Shown: piece by piece, positions 16,299-25,939 of the stretch | Layout of the letters: each line of letters starts with the position of its first letter | How positions within the stretch are numbered: the stretch's first letter is position 1 | Assembly: GCA_905216025.1 (NCBI GenBank) | Contig: CAJMSE010000015.1 | Span: forward strand, 1-64,000 | Direction of reading: 5' to 3' | Source: an uncultured bacterium | GTDB taxonomy: Bacteria; Bacteroidota; Bacteroidia; Bacteroidales; Bacteroidaceae | Length of the DNA stretch: 64,000 nucleotides | The notes under the pieces: generated by a model | Told to the model about the DNA's origin: nothing | Database searches by the model: none | The model's input: the letters and a program-made list of their open reading frames with translations, nothing else | Position numbers and translations under genes: made by a program

Positions 16299-17309
16299 TC
16301 ATTCCGGTTGCAGCTCGCCCGAGGAGGGCAGCTGCTTCCATCCTTCTCCGAACGTGTCGTAAGCATCGGTCACCACCACGAACGCCCTCGGGTCGGCCTC
16401 CTTTATCTTGCTCTTCACCGATGTCACCTCCTTGTGACTAACCACGAGGAAGAGCATCTCCTTCTCCGCGCCCGTATAGAGGCCGCTGCTCTTTATCAGT
16501 GTGGCCGTGCGGTCGAGGTCTTTGAGTATGAAGCGGTGCAGGTCCACCATGTTACGGTCGCTGATGACGAAGAGCAGCTTGTCGTCCTTGGCACCGTTTA
16601 TGACATAGGCGAGCACCCGCGACGTCACGAAAATGGCTATCAGCGAGTAGAACGACAGGTGCCACGACGGCTGCGAGGCACCGTCAGCACTGCCCACGCC
16701 GAAGCCTATGACCACGAGTCCGAAGCCCACGACGGCCGCATCGACGAGCATTATGGCCGTGGAGAACCGTATGTGAAAATACTTCTGGAGTATCATCGCC
16801 ACTATGTCGCTGCCGCCCGTCGTCGCCTGGTTGCGCACGACGATGCCGCAGCCTATTCCTATCAGCGTGGCGCCCATGATGCTGGTCAGCATGAGGTGGC
16901 CCGTCATGTCCATGCAGCCGCCGAGCAGCTGCGACGGGTCGAGGCGTTCGAGAGCCTCGCGCGTGGGATACACCGCACTCGACATCACGTTCATTATCAG
17001 CGGGGTGGTAAGCGCGGCCACCGTGGTGCGCGCTCCGAGCTTTGCACCGAGCAGCAGGGCCGACAATATCAGCAGGGGAACGTCGAACATATAGCCGAAC
17101 GTACCCACCTGGACAGACGGGAAGAGATTGTGCAGCACGATGCTCGCACCATAGACTCCGCCCGGAACGATGTTATAGGGGTTTATGAAAAACACGAATC
17201 CGGCAGCCATGACGGCGCAGCCGACAAATATGCCGGTCCACGACAGCCACCAGTTGAAATCTGAAACGGCCTTGCCCGCACGCTGCAATAAAGATGTTAC
17301 GTCTATCAT
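16299..17309 (-). CDS. YitT family membrane protein (DUF161/DUF2179)
   Basis: 336 residues: five or six membrane segments in the first two thirds (opening FNWWLSWTGIFVGCAVMAAG, NPYNIVPGGVYG) followed by a soluble C-terminal DUF2179 domain of about 85 residues (LLFVISDRNMVDLHRFILKDLDRTATLI, LFLVVSHKEVTSVKSKIKEADPRAFVVVTDAYDTFGEG). The two-part layout is characteristic of YitT proteins, whose transport substrate is not established. A TATATTTG -7 box is present on the minus strand (17331-17338). Convergent with cdsA. Confidence 0.9.
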   Translation of the reverse strand: MIDVTSLLQRAGKAVSDFNWWLSWTGIFVGCAVMAAGFVFFINPYNIVPGGVYGASIVLHNLFPSVQVGTFGYMFDVPLLILSALLLGAKLGARTTVAALTTPLIMNVMSSAVYPTREALERLDPSQLLGGCMDMTGHLMLTSIMGATLIGIGCGIVVRNQATTGGSDIVAMILQKYFHIRFSTAIMLVDAAVVGFGLVVIGFGVGSADGASQPSWHLSFYSLIAIFVTSRVLAYVINGAKDDKLLFVISDRNMVDLHRFILKDLDRTATLIKSSGLYTGAEKEMLFLVVSHKEVTSVKSKIKEADPRAFVVVTDAYDTFGEGWKQLPSSGELQPE

Positions 17310-17377
17310 ACCTTACTTATTTTTATGCAGCAAATATACAAATAAAATATGAAAAGACAAAGACAGCAGCCCGATAA

Positions 17378-17535
17378 AAGTGCGGAAGCACATTTGCCGG
17401 CGCTCAAAAGCACTTAGCCAAGCTCTCAAAAGCACTTTTGGTAACTCTCAAAGACGCATTTGAAAGCGGGCAGAACCCATCCGCGGGTTGCCCGCCGCCC
17501 CGTCACCGGTTGCAGATGACATCGTCACCCCGGCC
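17378..17535 (-). repeat. Dispersed GTGCTTTTGAGAGC repeat, copy 1
   Basis: Read on the minus strand this has three parts: GGTGACGATGTC and related GTGACG/GCCCG stretches, then CTTTCAAATGCGTCTTTGAG, then spaced units AAAAGTGCTTTTGAGAGCTT and AAGTGCTTTTGAGCGC. Similar blocks in the same order occur at 42421-42650 and 56096-56222. It overlaps the end of lpxB. Confidence 0.65.
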
Positions 17536-18674
17536 CGGTGACACGCCCGGGAGCCGTCTGCGAGCAGGCCGACCATTATCCTTGCCGCCGCATCGGGTGC
17601 GTTGCCGCTGCCGAGGCATGAGCGCACGTAAGCGTAGTCGTCGGCCATCCGGCCGGCCGAGTCGCCCCCGGGGAGAATGCGCGACAGCTCGCTCCTTATG
17701 TTTTCCACCGAGAACGACGACGCCACGAGTTCGCGGACGACCTCCCTTCCGGCAATGAGATTGACGAGAGAGACATACTCCACCTTCAGCAGATGGCGCT
17801 TGAGGAACGATATGACACAGGGTATCGGCGTCTTGTAGCACACCACCTGGGGCACCCCGAAGAGTGCCGTCTCGAGCGTGGCGGTGCCGCTCGTGACCAC
17901 CGCCGCCACGGCATGGGCCAGCAGTTCGTAGGTGCGGCCGTAGACTATTTCGGCCGCCGGGCTGCCGGCCATCACCTCATCGTAGTAGCTGCGGTCTATG
18001 CCCGGCGCGCCGGCCACCACCACGCGGTAGCTGCCGGCATACGCCTCAGCTGCGGCGAGCATCGCCGGCAGGTTGTCGCGGATTTCCTGCCGCCGCGAAC
18101 CGGGCAGCAGGGCTATGACGCTGCGGCCGGAGAACCCGTCCGACGGCACGCCCGCGGCAAGGTAGGCGTCGACCTCCGCCACCGTGGGGTTGCCCACATA
18201 GTGTATCGGATAGCCGTGCTTCTCCTCATAGAAAGGCACCTCGAAGGGCAGGATGGAGAACATCTCGTCCACGTCGCGCCTGATGCTCTTTATCCTGTAC
18301 TCCTTCCACGCCCATATCTTCGGCGATATATAGTAGTACACCGGTATGCCGGTGCGGGCCTTTACAAACTTCGCTATGCTGAGGTTGAAGCCCGGATAGT
18401 CAACGAGTATGACGGCGTCCGGCCCCCACTCCACGATATCCCGCTTGCACGCCTTCATGTTGCCGAGAATCGTCGGCAGGTGCGTCAGCACGGGGATGAA
18501 GCCCATATAGGCCAGTTCGCGGTAGTGGCGCACCATCACCCCGCCCTCGGCCGCCATAAGGTCTCCGCCGAAGAAGCGGAAGTCAGCCTGCGGGTCGTGC
18601 TCCTTCAGCGCCCTCATCAGTCCCGAGGCATGCAGGTCTCCGCTCGCCTCTCCGGCTATTATATAGTATTTCAT
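17448..18674 (-). CDS. lpxB: Lipid-A-disaccharide synthase
   Basis: 408 residues. It opens with MKYYIIAGEASGDLHASGL, the family's signature, and contains HYVGNPTVAEVD and the donor-binding part GTATLETALFGVPQVVCYKT. LpxB joins UDP-diacylglucosamine to lipid X, forming the lipid A disaccharide at the inner membrane. The last 25-30 residues (ACHRAGVTMSSATGDGAAGN and beyond) are encoded by the dispersed repeat that overlaps the gene end, so the natural C-terminus has probably been replaced or extended. Its start lies next to the surE stop, so both share a transcript. Confidence 0.95.
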   Translation of the reverse strand: MKYYIIAGEASGDLHASGLMRALKEHDPQADFRFFGGDLMAAEGGVMVRHYRELAYMGFIPVLTHLPTILGNMKACKRDIVEWGPDAVILVDYPGFNLSIAKFVKARTGIPVYYYISPKIWAWKEYRIKSIRRDVDEMFSILPFEVPFYEEKHGYPIHYVGNPTVAEVDAYLAAGVPSDGFSGRSVIALLPGSRRQEIRDNLPAMLAAAEAYAGSYRVVVAGAPGIDRSYYDEVMAGSPAAEIVYGRTYELLAHAVAAVVTSGTATLETALFGVPQVVCYKTPIPCVISFLKRHLLKVEYVSLVNLIAGREVVRELVASSFSVENIRSELSRILPGGDSAGRMADDYAYVRSCLGSGNAPDAAARIMVGLLADGSRACHRAGVTMSSATGDGAAGNPRMGSARFQMRL

Positions 18675-18675
18675 G

Positions 18676-19446
18676 CTACAGATTCCATTTCTTCAGAGTG
18701 TCCATCATCCCGTATGCCGTCACGTCTATCTGCGTGGGCGTCACCGCCACGTAGCCGTGTGTCAGCGCCCAGTTGTCCGTATCGTCGGCCTCCGGCTCGT
18801 CGTTGGTATACGAGCCCGTCATCCAGTAATAGTCGTACCCGCGCGGGTGGCGGCACTTCACCACCTCGTTACCCCACGTGCCGTGCGCCATGCGGCATAT
18901 CCTCACGCCGCGGAAGCTCTCCCGCAGCGGGAAGTTGACATTCAGGCAGATACCCTTCGGCAACCCCTCGGCCAGCACCCGCGCCGTGATGGCCCTGACG
19001 ATATCCGTCAGCGGGGTGAAGTCGGCATCCTCGCTGTGGTCGCACAGCGAGAAGGCCACCGAGGGAATATACTTCATGCAGCCCTCGAGGGTGACGCCCA
19101 TCGTGCCTGAGTAGTGTGTGTTGACGGAAGCATTGTCGCCGTGGTTTATCCCGCCGACGACCATGTCGGGCCACCGGCCGTTGCAGAGCTGGCTCAGAGC
19201 CATCTTCACGCAGTCTACGGGGGTGCCCGTGCACGACCATATCTCCACGCCCCCGCGCCTGCCGCGCGGCGTCAGGCGGAGCGGCTCGGTGGCCGAGAAG
19301 GCGCATGAGAAGCCGCTGCGGGCTGTCTCGGGAGCACACACGAGGATATCTGCCAGCGGACTGAGCATGGCGACGAGACTCTCAAGGCCCTTCGAGCGGT
19401 AGCCGTCATCGTTGGATATCAATATCAGAGGTTTTCCTTTTTCCAT
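18676..19446 (-). CDS. surE: 5'/3'-nucleotidase SurE
   Basis: 256 residues from the ATG at 19446. The metal-binding motif ISNDDGY is at the N-terminus, with GINHGDNASVNTHYSGTMG and the later DTDNWALTHGYVAVTPTQID typical of SurE. It removes phosphate from nucleoside monophosphates in the cytoplasm. A longer frame runs to 19566 but crosses the promoter (minus-strand TAATTTTG at 19471-19478), so the shorter start is preferred. Its stop is 1 nt from the lpxB start; the pair is divergent from parA. Confidence 0.94.
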   Translation of the reverse strand: MEKGKPLILISNDDGYRSKGLESLVAMLSPLADILVCAPETARSGFSCAFSATEPLRLTPRGRRGGVEIWSCTGTPVDCVKMALSQLCNGRWPDMVVGGINHGDNASVNTHYSGTMGVTLEGCMKYIPSVAFSLCDHSEDADFTPLTDIVRAITARVLAEGLPKGICLNVNFPLRESFRGVRICRMAHGTWGNEVVKCRHPRGYDYYWMTGSYTNDEPEADDTDNWALTHGYVAVTPTQIDVTAYGMMDTLKKWNL

Positions 19447-19569
19447 AATTACAACTAATCGTTTATTGTGCAAAATTACTAAAATAAGGCTTACAAATGG
19501 CATTTTCTCATATAAAATATGTAACTTTGCAAGCAGAACCAAAGTCATTCTAACGTGACAAAACATAGT

Positions 19570-20331
19570 ATGGGAAAAATAATCGCATTAGCAAACCAAA
19601 AGGGAGGCGTGGGCAAGACCACCACCACCATCAACCTGGCGGCATCGCTTGCAACGCTTGAGAAAAACGTCTTAGTGGTCGATGCCGACCCGCAGGCAAA
19701 CGCTTCCAGCGGCCTGGGAGTGGACATAAAGCAGGTTGACTGCTCACTGTACGAGTGCATCATCAGCCACGCCGACGTGCGCGATGCCATATACACCACC
19801 GACATCGACGGACTCGACATCATACCGAGCCACATCGACCTCGTGGGAGCGGAGATAGAGATGCTCAACCTCAACGACCGCGAGAAGGTGATAAAGAGGA
19901 TGCTCGAACCCATCAGGAACGACTACGACTACATCCTCATCGACTGCAGCCCCTCGCTCGGCCTCATCACCGTGAACTCGCTGACCGCAGCAGACTCCGT
20001 CATCATCCCAGTGCAGTGCGAATATTTCGCCCTCGAAGGCATAAGCAAGCTGCTCAACACGATAAAGATAATCAAGAGCAAGCTGAACACAAAGCTCGAG
20101 ATTGAGGGTTTCCTCCTCACTATGTACGACTCGCGCCTCAAACTGGCCAACCAGATATACGACGAGGTGAAGCGCCACTTCCAGGAACTGGTCTTCAAGA
20201 CGGTAATCCAGCGCAACGTGAAGCTGAGCGAGAGCCCGAGCCACGGCCTGCCGGTAATCCTCTACGACGCCGACTCCACAGGAAGCAAGAACCACCTGGC
20301 ACTGGCAAAGGAAATAATAAACAAGAATTGA
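19570..20331 (+). CDS. parA: Chromosome partitioning ATPase ParA/Soj
   Basis: 253 residues from the ATG at 19570 (a GTG at 19555 is less likely). It has the deviant Walker A KGGVGKT (residues 11-17), DADPQANASSGLG, and YILIDCSPSLG as Walker B, the full chromosomal Soj pattern without an N-terminal DNA-binding extension, as in chromosomal rather than plasmid ParA. It works with ParB to segregate replication origins. A TAACTTTG -7 box lies at 19522-19529. Unusually, a palindromic repeat separates it from parB. Confidence 0.95.
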   Translation: MGKIIALANQKGGVGKTTTTINLAASLATLEKNVLVVDADPQANASSGLGVDIKQVDCSLYECIISHADVRDAIYTTDIDGLDIIPSHIDLVGAEIEMLNLNDREKVIKRMLEPIRNDYDYILIDCSPSLGLITVNSLTAADSVIIPVQCEYFALEGISKLLNTIKIIKSKLNTKLEIEGFLLTMYDSRLKLANQIYDEVKRHFQELVFKTVIQRNVKLSESPSHGLPVILYDADSTGSKNHLALAKEIINKN

Positions 20332-20490
20332 ATTACGAATGTTGAATTACGGATTACGAGTTGTCAGCCTGCGGCTGATGTAGAGTTAGCCAATTACGAA
20401 TTGCCTGTGCGCAGAATAATTCGTGATTCCATAATTCCACATCAGCCGCAGGCTGACAACTCGTAATTCAAAATTCGTAATTCCAAATTA
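20330..20490. repeat. Palindromic repeat inserted between parA and parB
   Basis: Arms of 29 nt (20353-20381 and 20439-20467) are exact reverse complements, starting ATTACGAGTTGTCAGCCTGC. Outside and inside the arms the word AATTACGAATT and relatives recur on both strands, so almost the whole 165-bp spacer can fold on itself. No coding potential is seen. Confidence 0.85.
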
Positions 20491-20496
20491 AAAGAA

Positions 20497-21426
20497 ATGG
20501 CAGTACATAAGAAATACGGTAACAAGAACGTGCTCGGACGCGGACTCGACGACATCGGGAACGGACGCGGACTCGACGCACTGATAGACACCAAGGAGGT
20601 GCGCACGCAGGGGTCGTCGAACCTCAACGAGATAGCCATCGGACTGATAGAGCCGAACCCCAACCAGCCGAGACGCGAATTTGACGAGAACGCACTCGCC
20701 GAACTGGCGCACAGCATCAGCGAGATAGGCATCATACAGCCCATAACACTGCGCCAGACGAGCGACGGCAAATACCAGATAATTGCCGGAGAGCGCCGCT
20801 GGCGGGCATCGCAGCTGGCCGGGCTGACGGCCATCCCCGCATACATACGCACCGTAGAGGACGAGAGCGTGATGGAGATGGCCCTCGTGGAGAACATACA
20901 GCGCGAAGACCTGAACGCCATCGAGATTGCCCTCGCCTACGAGCACCTGGCCGAGACCACAGGCATGACGCAGGAAAAGATTGCCGAGCGCATAGGCAAG
21001 AGCCGCACGGCCGTAACCAACTACATGCGCCTGCTCAAGCTGCCGGCACAGGTGCAGATGGCCCTCAAGAACAAGGAGATAGACATGGGCCACGCAAGGG
21101 CACTGCTCGCACTCGACAGTCCGAGCGTGCAGATAAAGCTCTTCAAGGAGATTCAGAAGCACGGATACTCCGTGCGCAAGGTCGAAGAGATGGTCAACAT
21201 GCTCAAGAGCGGACAGGACATACAGACCGCAAGGAAGAAGATAGCAGCCAAGGCGCAGATGCCGGAGGAGTTCTCCATGCTGCGCGACCGCCTATCGAGC
21301 TTCTTCAGCACAAACGTGCAGATGACATGCTCGCCCAAGGGAAAGGGAAAGATAAGCATCCCGTTTGCCAACGAGGAGGAGCTGGAGCGCATCATGAACG
21401 CTCTCGACAACGTAGGAAACAAATAA
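20497..21426 (+). CDS. parB: Chromosome partitioning protein ParB
   Basis: 309 residues. It contains the ParB/Srx CTP-binding fold: IEPNPNQPR, then GIIQPITLR, the GERRWRA motif, and ENIQREDLNAIEIA, followed by a helix-turn-helix (TQEKIAERIGKSRTAVTNYM) that reads parS. The C-terminal dimer region follows. It loads on parS near the replication origin and spreads as a CTP-dependent clamp. No perfect parS-like 16-mer was noticed in this window by eye. The next gene starts 13 nt downstream. Confidence 0.96.
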   Translation: MAVHKKYGNKNVLGRGLDDIGNGRGLDALIDTKEVRTQGSSNLNEIAIGLIEPNPNQPRREFDENALAELAHSISEIGIIQPITLRQTSDGKYQIIAGERRWRASQLAGLTAIPAYIRTVEDESVMEMALVENIQREDLNAIEIALAYEHLAETTGMTQEKIAERIGKSRTAVTNYMRLLKLPAQVQMALKNKEIDMGHARALLALDSPSVQIKLFKEIQKHGYSVRKVEEMVNMLKSGQDIQTARKKIAAKAQMPEEFSMLRDRLSSFFSTNVQMTCSPKGKGKISIPFANEEELERIMNALDNVGNK

Positions 21427-21439
21427 CAGCAAGGCGGAA

Positions 21440-22216
21440 TTGGCAAGGAAATCTATCATATCCGCACTGCTCATGCCGGCCATCACATCCGTAATGGCCA
21501 CATTTTGTCTGACGGCAGAAGCTCAGACAGAGCCCGCAGCGGCCATCGCGGCAGACTCCGCCCGCACCATCACCGTCACGGCAGACAGCATAGACAGGGC
21601 ACTGGCCGCCGCCGACTCGGCCTTCAAGGCCACGGCAGACAGCATCAAGGCCACGACGGAGACCGGCGCATACGCCGCCACCGCCGCCAAGGCCATGCGC
21701 GACTGGGACACATGGCGCCCCGACCCCAAACGGGCTATGTGGCTCGCGATGGTGCTGCCCGGAGCCGGACAGATATATAACCGCAAATACTGGAAGCTGC
21801 CGATATTCTACGGCGGCATGATGGGGTGTCTCTACGCCATGAACTGGAACAACATGATGTACAAGGACTACTCGCAGGCCTATCTCGACATCATGGACGA
21901 CGACCCCACCACGCAGAGCTACAACAAGTTCCTGCATCTCGGCAAGCAGATAGACAGCTCGAACGAGGAACGCTACAAGCAGATTTTCAAGAGCAGGAAG
22001 GACAAGTACCGCCGCTGGCGCGACCTCAGCTTCTTCTGCCTTCTCGGCGTTTACGCCCTCTCGGTGATAGACGCCTACGTGGACGCCGAGCTGTCGGAGT
22101 TTGACATCTCGAGCGACCTGAGCCTCAAAGTGGAGCCCGCCGTGATGAGGGGCGACGGCGGAAACACGCCGCTCGGCAGCGCCACGCTCGGCCTGCAGTG
22201 CAGCCTCCGCTTCTGA
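21440..22216 (+). CDS. DUF5683 domain-containing membrane protein
   Basis: 258 residues from a TTG at 21440, chosen because it gives a normal signal peptide (positively charged start, hydrophobic core, cleavage after AEA); the alternative ATG at 21473 would lose the charged start. Residues about 30-85 are Ala/Asp-rich. The DUF5683 part follows: WRPDPKRAMWLAMVLPGAGQIYNRKYWKLPI, a second hydrophobic segment near the middle and a third near YRRWRDLSFFCLLGVYALSVIDAYVDA. Genes of this family commonly sit in the parAB-mltD-rel cluster of Bacteroidota; function unknown. Confidence 0.8.
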   Translation: MARKSIISALLMPAITSVMATFCLTAEAQTEPAAAIAADSARTITVTADSIDRALAAADSAFKATADSIKATTETGAYAATAAKAMRDWDTWRPDPKRAMWLAMVLPGAGQIYNRKYWKLPIFYGGMMGCLYAMNWNNMMYKDYSQAYLDIMDDDPTTQSYNKFLHLGKQIDSSNEERYKQIFKSRKDKYRRWRDLSFFCLLGVYALSVIDAYVDAELSEFDISSDLSLKVEPAVMRGDGGNTPLGSATLGLQCSLRF

Positions 22217-22266
22217 CAACAGCTACTATAAATACTACATTGACAACCGAATATCACAACATAACG

Positions 22267-23598
22267 ATGAAAAAAAGATTATTTCTGATGGCAGCCGCCA
22301 TATATTTCGCAGGGAACAGCATAGCATTGGCACAGACAGAGAGCGACGACGACGAGATAACCGTCACCGACGAGAAGGGCAACAAGGAAGTCATTGAGTT
22401 TCCGGAGGCCATGGGACAGGAGCTCGACAGCCTCATGAACCTCTACATGTCGCGCACGTATCTCGACGAGAACAACGATTGCAGGATGAAAGACGTCAAC
22501 CCGGTGTTCGCCAAGGAGATATACGTGGAGCGGCTCAGCCGCATCCCCTCCGTCATAGAGATGCCCTACAACGAGGTCGTGCAGAAATTCATCGACAGAT
22601 ACAGCGGACGCCTGCGCCACTCGGTGAGCTACATGCTCGGCGCCTCCAACTTCTACATGCCCATCTTCGAAGAGGCCCTCGAGGCATACAACCTGCCGCT
22701 GGAGCTGCGCTACCTGCCCGTCATAGAGTCGGCACTGAACCCCACCGCCGTGTCGCGCGTCGGCGCAACGGGACTATGGCAGTTCATGCTGGCCACAGGA
22801 AAGCACTACGGCCTCGAGGTGAACTCGCTGGTCGACGAGCGCCGCGACGCGGTGAAGTCGTCGTATGCCGCCGCACACTATCTCAGCGACCTGTATAAGA
22901 TATTCGGCGACTGGAACCTCGTCATAGCGGCATACAACTGCGGACCGGACCAGATAAACAAGGCCATACACCGCTCCAACGGAGAGCGCGACTACTGGCA
23001 GATATACCCCTACCTGCCGAAGGAGACCCGCGGATACGTTCCGGCGTTCATCGCGGCAAACTATATAATGACCTACTACTGCGACCACAACATCTGCCCG
23101 ATGACAACGAGGCTGCCGGCAAAGACCGACACGATAATGGTCAGCCGCAACGTGCACCTCGAGCAGGTGGCCGAGGTGTGCGGCATTGACATAGACCAGC
23201 TGCGCGCACTGAACCCGGCATACCGCCGAGACATCATCCCCGGCGCCACCAAGGAGTCGAGCATCAGGCTGCCGCAGCTCGAAGTGGGCAAGTTCATAGA
23301 CAAGGAAGAGGAGATTTACAACTACAAGACCGGCGAACTGCTGGCCAAGCGCACCGAGGTCGAGGTGAACGACAGCGCTCCGTCGTACACCACGGGCAAG
23401 CGCTCAACGTCAAGCAGGCGCTCACGCTCATCATCACGGAGCAGGAGCAGCCGCGGCGGAAAGACCATAACGATAAGGAGCGGACAGACACTCTCGCAGA
23501 TAGCCAAGCAGCACGGCACGACAGTGAGCAAGCTGAAAAGACTCAACGGCATAAAGGGCACAAGCATACGGGCAGGCAAGAAACTGAGAGTGAAGTAA
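22267..23598 (+). CDS. MltD-like lytic transglycosylase with LysM domains
   Basis: 443 residues from ATG 22267, with a signal peptide ending about residue 21. The SLT/GH23 domain covers about residues 110-260: VIESALNPTAVSRVGATGLW with the catalytic glutamate, FMLATGKHYGL, and NLVIAAYNCGP. LysM-like modules follow, one around HLEQVAEVCGIDIDQLRALN and one at the very end (SGQTLSQIAKQHGTTVSKL). Between them is a Ser/Arg-rich stretch (about residues 378-398). The enzyme cleaves peptidoglycan with anhydro-muramic acid formation in the periplasm. Fits the conserved parAB-rel cluster. Confidence 0.92.
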   Translation: MKKRLFLMAAAIYFAGNSIALAQTESDDDEITVTDEKGNKEVIEFPEAMGQELDSLMNLYMSRTYLDENNDCRMKDVNPVFAKEIYVERLSRIPSVIEMPYNEVVQKFIDRYSGRLRHSVSYMLGASNFYMPIFEEALEAYNLPLELRYLPVIESALNPTAVSRVGATGLWQFMLATGKHYGLEVNSLVDERRDAVKSSYAAAHYLSDLYKIFGDWNLVIAAYNCGPDQINKAIHRSNGERDYWQIYPYLPKETRGYVPAFIAANYIMTYYCDHNICPMTTRLPAKTDTIMVSRNVHLEQVAEVCGIDIDQLRALNPAYRRDIIPGATKESSIRLPQLEVGKFIDKEEEIYNYKTGELLAKRTEVEVNDSAPSYTTGKRSTSSRRSRSSSRSRSSRGGKTITIRSGQTLSQIAKQHGTTVSKLKRLNGIKGTSIRAGKKLRVK

Positions 23599-23628
23599 CG
23601 GTAAACTAACGACATGGAGGCTTAAGCT

Positions 23629-25902
23629 ATGGAAGAGGACTTGATAAAGAGAGAGGCCGCTGACGCGGAGCTGATCAACGGCGCGTTCCAGCACCTGCTG
23701 GACACATATCTCGCTTCACGCCACCGCAAGAAAGTGGACATCATCACAAAGGCTTTCAACTTTGCAAGGCAGGCACACAAGGGAGTAAGGCGGCTCTCGG
23801 GAGAACCGTATATCATGCACCCGATAGCCGTAGCGCAAATCGCATGCGAGGAGGTGGGCCTCGGCTCGACGAGCATCTGTGCGGCCCTGCTGCACGATGT
23901 GGTCGAAGATACGGACTACACCACCGAGGACATTGAAAACATCTTCGGCGCGAAGATAGCCCAGATTGTTGACGGACTGACGAAAATCAGCGGCGGAATA
24001 TTCGGCGACAAGGCATCGGCACAGGCCGAGAACTTCAAGAAGCTGCTGCTCACGATGAGTGACGACATCCGCGTAATACTGATAAAGATATGCGACCGCC
24101 TGCACAACATGCGCACGCTGGCAAGCCAGCCGGCAAACAAGAAATACAAGATTGCAGGCGAGACGCTCTATATCTACGCCCCGCTGGCAAACCGCCTCGG
24201 ACTGAACAAGATAAAGACGGAGCTCGAAGACCTCAGCTTCCGCTACGAACACCCGCAGCAATACGAAACCATCGAGAGCAAGCTGGCCTCAACACAGGCA
24301 TCGCGCCACACGCTCTTCGACCAGTTCACGGCTCCGATAGAGAAGTCGCTCCAGGCCATGGGCATTGACTACGAGATAAAGGAACGCGTCAAAAGCCCCT
24401 ACTCCATCTGGCACAAGATGCAGACCAAGCACGTCACGTTCGAGGATATATATGACATCCTGGCCGTGAGGATAATCTTCAAGCCCAGGAACCGCGAGGA
24501 CGAGATAAACGAATGCTTCAAGATATACGTCGCGATAAGCAAGATATACCAGTCGCACCCCGACCGCCTGCGCGACTGGCTGAACCATCCCAAGGCCAAC
24601 GGATACCAGGCGCTGCACGTCACGCTGATGTCGAAGCAGGGCCGGTGGATAGAGGTTCAGATACGGTCGGACCGCATGGACGAGATTGCCGAGCAGGGCT
24701 TTGCCGCACACTGGAAATACAAGGAGGACGGCACGAAGGTGGAGTTCACCGAAGACGAGGGCGAGCTGAACGACTGGCTGCGCACCATCAAGGAGATTCT
24801 CGACGACCCGCAGCCCGACGCCATGGACTTCCTCGACGCCATAAAGATGAACCTCTTTGCATCGGAGATATTCGTATTCACACCCAAAGGCGAGATAAAG
24901 ACCATGCCGGCAGGATGCACCGCACTCGACTTCGCTTTCTCGATACATACATTCCTCGGCAGCCACTGCATCGGCGCGAAGGTGAACCACAAGCTCGTGC
25001 CGCTGAGTCACAAGCTGCAGAGCGGCGACCAGGTGGAGATTCTCACATCGAAGTCGCAGCACGTGCAGCCCTCATGGATAAACTTCGCCTCGACGGCGAA
25101 GGCCAAGGCGAAGATACAGGCCATACTGCGGCGTGACGGACGCGAGGTGCAGAAGCAGGGCGAGGAGATTCTCTGCAAGTTCCTGAAGAAGCACGACATG
25201 GAGTATTCGAACGCCATAGCCGACCAGCTGACTGCCTTCCACGAGGCGCAGCGCCGGGAAGCGTTCTTCCAGGCACTCGGCGAGAAGACCATACTGCTGG
25301 GCGACGAGGACATAGACGAGCTGCAGGGAAAGAAGAAAAACAAGGGCAAGAGCCGCGGATGGCGCAAGTATGTACCCTTCCTCGGCTCCGGCAAGAACGC
25401 CAAGGGCGAAGGAAAGACGCTCCAGCTCTTCACCATACCGGAGAAGTTCAACCGCAAGAAACCTATCTTCATCACCGACGACAACATCACGCAGTATAAG
25501 TTCACCCACTGCTGCCACCCCATCCCGGGCGACGACATCCTTGGATTCATCGACAACAAGAACCAGGTGGAGATTCACAAGCGCTCCTGCCCCGTAGCCA
25601 CGAAACTGAAGTCGAGCTTCGGAAACCGCATCCTCGACGCCAAATGGGACATGCACAAGCGCCTCTACTTCGACGCCACGATACGCCTGCAGGGCATCGA
25701 CCGCATAGGAATGCTCAACGAGGTGACCAAGGTGATATCGGAACAGATGAACGTCAACATCCACAAGGTGACTTTCACATCGGACGACGGCATCTTCGAC
25801 GGCAGCATCGAGCTGCGCGTGCACGACCGCGACGACGTCGAGGATATCATCGGCAGCCTCAAGAAGATTGAGAACATGCAGGAGATAACGCAGATAATGT
25901 AA
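23629..25902 (+). CDS. Bifunctional (p)ppGpp synthetase/hydrolase (RelA/SpoT family)
   Basis: 757 residues, normal for a long RSH protein. An N-terminal HD hydrolase domain has H64 and the H89-D90 pair in LLHDVVEDTDY, so hydrolase activity is probably kept. The synthetase domain follows (KERVKSPYSIWHKM, GYQALHVTLM, WIEVQIRS), then TGS (EIFVFTPKGEIKTMPAG), a zinc-finger-like part (THCCHPIPGDDILG) and an ACT domain at the C-terminus (IDRIGMLNEVTKVI). It controls the stringent response alarmone. A pectin methylesterase gene follows after 37 nt with no clear promoter between. Confidence 0.95.
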   Translation: MEEDLIKREAADAELINGAFQHLLDTYLASRHRKKVDIITKAFNFARQAHKGVRRLSGEPYIMHPIAVAQIACEEVGLGSTSICAALLHDVVEDTDYTTEDIENIFGAKIAQIVDGLTKISGGIFGDKASAQAENFKKLLLTMSDDIRVILIKICDRLHNMRTLASQPANKKYKIAGETLYIYAPLANRLGLNKIKTELEDLSFRYEHPQQYETIESKLASTQASRHTLFDQFTAPIEKSLQAMGIDYEIKERVKSPYSIWHKMQTKHVTFEDIYDILAVRIIFKPRNREDEINECFKIYVAISKIYQSHPDRLRDWLNHPKANGYQALHVTLMSKQGRWIEVQIRSDRMDEIAEQGFAAHWKYKEDGTKVEFTEDEGELNDWLRTIKEILDDPQPDAMDFLDAIKMNLFASEIFVFTPKGEIKTMPAGCTALDFAFSIHTFLGSHCIGAKVNHKLVPLSHKLQSGDQVEILTSKSQHVQPSWINFASTAKAKAKIQAILRRDGREVQKQGEEILCKFLKKHDMEYSNAIADQLTAFHEAQRREAFFQALGEKTILLGDEDIDELQGKKKNKGKSRGWRKYVPFLGSGKNAKGEGKTLQLFTIPEKFNRKKPIFITDDNITQYKFTHCCHPIPGDDILGFIDNKNQVEIHKRSCPVATKLKSSFGNRILDAKWDMHKRLYFDATIRLQGIDRIGMLNEVTKVISEQMNVNIHKVTFTSDDGIFDGSIELRVHDRDDVEDIIGSLKKIENMQEITQIM

Positions 25903-25939
25903 TCACGATACAACAAAACAACTACTTAAAAATACTGAC

